64,000 bases of DNA from CAMPJM01 sp964440915 (GTDB taxonomy: Bacteria > Bacteroidota > Bacteroidia > Cytophagales > Cyclobacteriaceae). The stretch is from the NCBI GenBank assembly GCA_964440915.1, contig CAYTTV010000001.1, forward strand, positions 62,001 to 126,000, read 5' to 3'. Of this stretch, positions 61,863 through 64,000 are shown piece after piece (position 1 is the stretch's first letter; each line of letters starts with the position of its first letter). Both the position numbers and the translations under genes were made by a program. The notes beneath the pieces are model-generated. The model was not told the origin of the DNA, did not search any database, and saw nothing but the letters and a program-made list of their open reading frames with translations.

Positions 61863-62754
61863 ATCTTTATATATACTGACCTTTTTGACCTTGTTTGGCT
61901 TTTCTGTTAAAAGCCAAGAGCTCAACTGCAATGTTGTCGTGAATGCCGACCGGGTAGAAACCACGGACCGAAGGATATTTCTCGATATGCAAAGTGCCTT
62001 TTCCCAATTTCTCAATAACCGGAAATGGACAGATGACAACTATGACGTGGCCGAGCGCATCAACTGCAATCTTGTGATCACGATAGAGGAAATGCCGGTC
62101 GTGGGCTCCTTTAAGGCCACCGTACAAATCCAATCTTCAAGACCTGTATACGGCACTAGCTATGAGAGCCTGATGCTGAACTTTGCCGATAGGGACTGGC
62201 AATTTGACTATATTGAATCACAACCGCTGGATTTTAATGAAAATAGTTTTTCCAGCAATATCGCTTCTATGTTGGCCTATTATGCCTATATAATCCTAGG
62301 CATTGACTATGACTCGTTCGAGGCTTTGGGGGGTACAAGCTTCTTTGAAAGGGCCAACAATCAGGTGATCCTGGCCCAAGAATCAAATATGCCTGGATGG
62401 AAGCAGTTTGATAGCCAGAGAAACCGGTATTGGCTGGCAGAGAACTTTCTGAGCCCTATTTTTCATCCTGTAAGGGAAAGTATCTATCTCTACCATATTC
62501 AGGGGCTCGACCAATTCCTCGAAAATCCAGATGCCAGCAGAGGCATTATTTTAGAAGTCTTGAAGAAAATGCAGGTTGCTAATCGGTCAAGACCTAACAG
62601 TATCTTTACAATAGCCTTCCTGGATGCCAAATCCAATGAGATTATCAATATATTTTCCGAAGGAGACATGAACATTAGGCGCCAAGCCTATGAGATATTG
62701 AGGGCGCTTGATCCTACCCTAACAAGCAAAATCGGAAAGATTATCAACAATTAA
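61852..62754 (+). CDS. DUF4835 family secreted protein
   Basis: A 300-residue exported protein with a signal peptide (LYILTFLTLFGFSVKSQ). ELNCNVVVNADRVETTDRRIF right after cleavage, and FADRDWQFDY, NIASMLAYYAYIILGIDYDSF and GWKQFDSQRNRYWLAENFL, are the conserved blocks of DUF4835. Function is unknown; it is found almost only in Bacteroidetes, between coaBC and recN, as here. Confidence 0.93.
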   Translation: MANKSLYILTFLTLFGFSVKSQELNCNVVVNADRVETTDRRIFLDMQSAFSQFLNNRKWTDDNYDVAERINCNLVITIEEMPVVGSFKATVQIQSSRPVYGTSYESLMLNFADRDWQFDYIESQPLDFNENSFSSNIASMLAYYAYIILGIDYDSFEALGGTSFFERANNQVILAQESNMPGWKQFDSQRNRYWLAENFLSPIFHPVRESIYLYHIQGLDQFLENPDASRGIILEVLKKMQVANRSRPNSIFTIAFLDAKSNEIINIFSEGDMNIRRQAYEILRALDPTLTSKIGKIINN

Positions 62755-62880
62755 TGCTTTCTGTATTGGCCTAGGCGTTTTTGAATCAGTAAGGGAAATC
62801 CTATCTTTGAAATTGCTAAGGATATTAATTTATATTCATAAAAGTTATCTACATTGCCTCAATTAGAAGGAAGTTAGTTT

Positions 62881-64000
62881 ATGCTGAAAAGTCTAACGAT
62901 TCAAAATTACGCCTTGATTGAAGAGCTTACCATGACTCCTTCTGCTCTTCTGAATATTATTACCGGAGAGACGGGTGCAGGCAAGTCGATCATGCTAGGA
63001 GCAGTCGGACTAATGTTAGGTAATCGGGCCGACACAAAATCCTTATTAAACGAAGAAAAGAAATGCATCATTGAGGGGGTATTTGACCTCAGCAGTTACA
63101 CCCTAACGCATGTTTTTGAAGAGGAAGACCTAGATTATGAAAGCATCTCCATCATTAGAAGGGAAATTTCTCCCAGTGGTAAATCCAGGGCCTTTATCAA
63201 TGACACACCAGTAACGCTTGACACCTTGAGGAAAATCGGACTGTACTTGATGGACGTTCATAGCCAGCATGACAGCCTACTACTTACTTCCAACGCCTTT
63301 CAGCTTCAAGTGGTAGACAACTTTGCCTCCAATCATTCTTTAAAGGAAACCTATAGCAAGCAGTACAAGGCTTTTAAGAATGCTAGCAAGCAATATGAGC
63401 AATTGTTGACCGCGTCTGCTCAAAGCAAGAAAGAAGAAGATTATGACACCTATCTCCTCGAAGAGTTAGAAAAAGCTGCCCTTCAGGCGGGCGAACAGGA
63501 ACAATTGGAAGAGGAGCTTGAAGTTTTGGAAAATGCCGAAGAAATAAAAGTACGGCTTAGCAGCACCGACACCCTTCTGACCAACGGAGAACCTGCTATC
63601 ATCAATATGCTATTTGAAGCACAAGGTAATTTAAATGGAGCAGCAAAATTCTCTTCTCAATACGAGGCGTTGAGCCAACGGCTGGAGAGCTGCCTCATCG
63701 AACTACAGGATATAAGCAGAGAAATTGAAGCCTCATCTGAAAACGTAAACTTCGAGCCAGATAAAATAGAAACAACCAAAGAACGGCTGAGCTTGATCTA
63801 TCAGCTACAGCAAAAACACCAAGTAAAGTCTGTAGAAGAACTCATCAAGATCCAAGATGATCTCATCGCCAAACTGGAAAAAATACAAAACCTTGAAGAA
63901 GCAATAGCTGCTGCAAAGGCACAGGTAGAAGTTATAGAGAAATCAATGCGCATTGCCGCAGAGGCACTTTCGGCTAGCCGACAAGCAGTATTCGAAACCA
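62881..64000 (+). CDS. recN: DNA repair protein RecN (5' part)
   Basis: The first 373 residues of an SMC-like ATPase for double-strand break repair; the gene continues past the window. LKSLTIQNYALIEELTM and the Walker A IITGETGAGKSIMLGAVGLML open it, followed by FINDTPVTLDTLRKIG and LMDVHSQHDSLLL, and then a long coiled coil from about residue 150. The Walker B and signature motifs lie outside the window. It starts 126 bp after DUF4835. Confidence 0.96.
   Translation, partial: MLKSLTIQNYALIEELTMTPSALLNIITGETGAGKSIMLGAVGLMLGNRADTKSLLNEEKKCIIEGVFDLSSYTLTHVFEEEDLDYESISIIRREISPSGKSRAFINDTPVTLDTLRKIGLYLMDVHSQHDSLLLTSNAFQLQVVDNFASNHSLKETYSKQYKAFKNASKQYEQLLTASAQSKKEEDYDTYLLEELEKAALQAGEQEQLEEELEVLENAEEIKVRLSSTDTLLTNGEPAIINMLFEAQGNLNGAAKFSSQYEALSQRLESCLIELQDISREIEASSENVNFEPDKIETTKERLSLIYQLQQKHQVKSVEELIKIQDDLIAKLEKIQNLEEAIAAAKAQVEVIEKSMRIAAEALSASRQAVFET

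Noticed and set aside
1..64000. CRISPR arrays, prophage, insertion sequences, tRNA or rRNA genes
   Set aside because: No regularly spaced repeats, transposase or phage proteins, cloverleaf sequences or rRNA signatures were seen on either strand.

Overview
The window is chromosomal DNA from a member of the Bacteroidota, most likely of the order Cytophagales. Several independent signs agree: SusC/SusD outer-membrane pairs, a type IX secretion C-terminal sorting domain, DUF3078, DUF4835, IPExxxVDY and DUF481-type proteins, Bacteroidetes-style promoters (TAnnTTTG), the gene order bamD-rpoZ-coaBC-DUF4835-recN, and a tmRNA whose tag reads GESNYALAA. No phage, insertion sequence, CRISPR array, tRNA or rRNA gene was seen; most of the window is core genome. 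Species cannot be assigned from the sequence alone.

Region 1 (1-11.8 kb) is a uronate/pectin utilisation area. A susD (cut by the window edge) and a susC run leftward. Facing them are kduI, kduD and a LacI-type regulator, and the susC-kduI intergenic region holds three LacI-family operator-like palindromes. After four small stress-type or unknown genes comes a lipoprotein GH28 polygalacturonase. The likely logic is: outer-membrane capture by SusCD, pectin cleavage by GH28, isomerisation and reduction of the unsaturated uronate product by KduI and KduD, and LacI control of the set.

Region 2 (11.8-24.7 kb) holds tmRNA, a DUF481-like protein, dnaX (which appears to need a -1 shift on a run of ten A to make the long tau form), DUF3078, a lone response regulator, a LysM lytic transglycosylase, an O-methyltransferase, an M16 protease, two glycosyltransferases and an M24 aminopeptidase P. 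The last is broken by a 100-N scaffold gap whose two flanks carry the same 55 bp, so the gap is an artefact and the gene can be rebuilt exactly.

Region 3 (24.9-42.7 kb) starts with an odd lipoprotein that joins a fasciclin-like domain, a prealbumin-like segment, an EF-hand/dockerin-like loop and a SusD-type C-terminus. It continues with rplM-rpsI-rpsB-tsf, an RluA-type pseudouridine synthase, lgt, nadE, a CE15 glucuronoyl esterase, acpP-fabF-rnc, pyk and an RqcH-like NFACT protein.

Region 4 (42.7-56.8 kb) has a multi-PAS hybrid histidine kinase in a tight operon with a CheY-like regulator, a 91-residue unknown, an MBL hydrolase and the NFACT protein. It is followed by miaA, gcvT and comB. 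A 470-bp intergenic stretch (51740-52209) is unusually rich in RNA structure: a promoter, a stem, a compact S-box-like element and an 18-residue leader ORF ending in five Cys codons, all in front of a cysteine-free unknown gene, and next to a second structured element of a kind that recurs in Bacteroidetes genomes. The block ends with dtd, a MazG-like pyrophosphohydrolase, small membrane proteins, a cyclic-nucleotide-binding protein and tilS.

Region 5 (56.8-64 kb) holds an OstA-like LPS export protein, a T9SS cargo protein and bamD-rpoZ-coaBC-DUF4835-recN; recN runs off the window.
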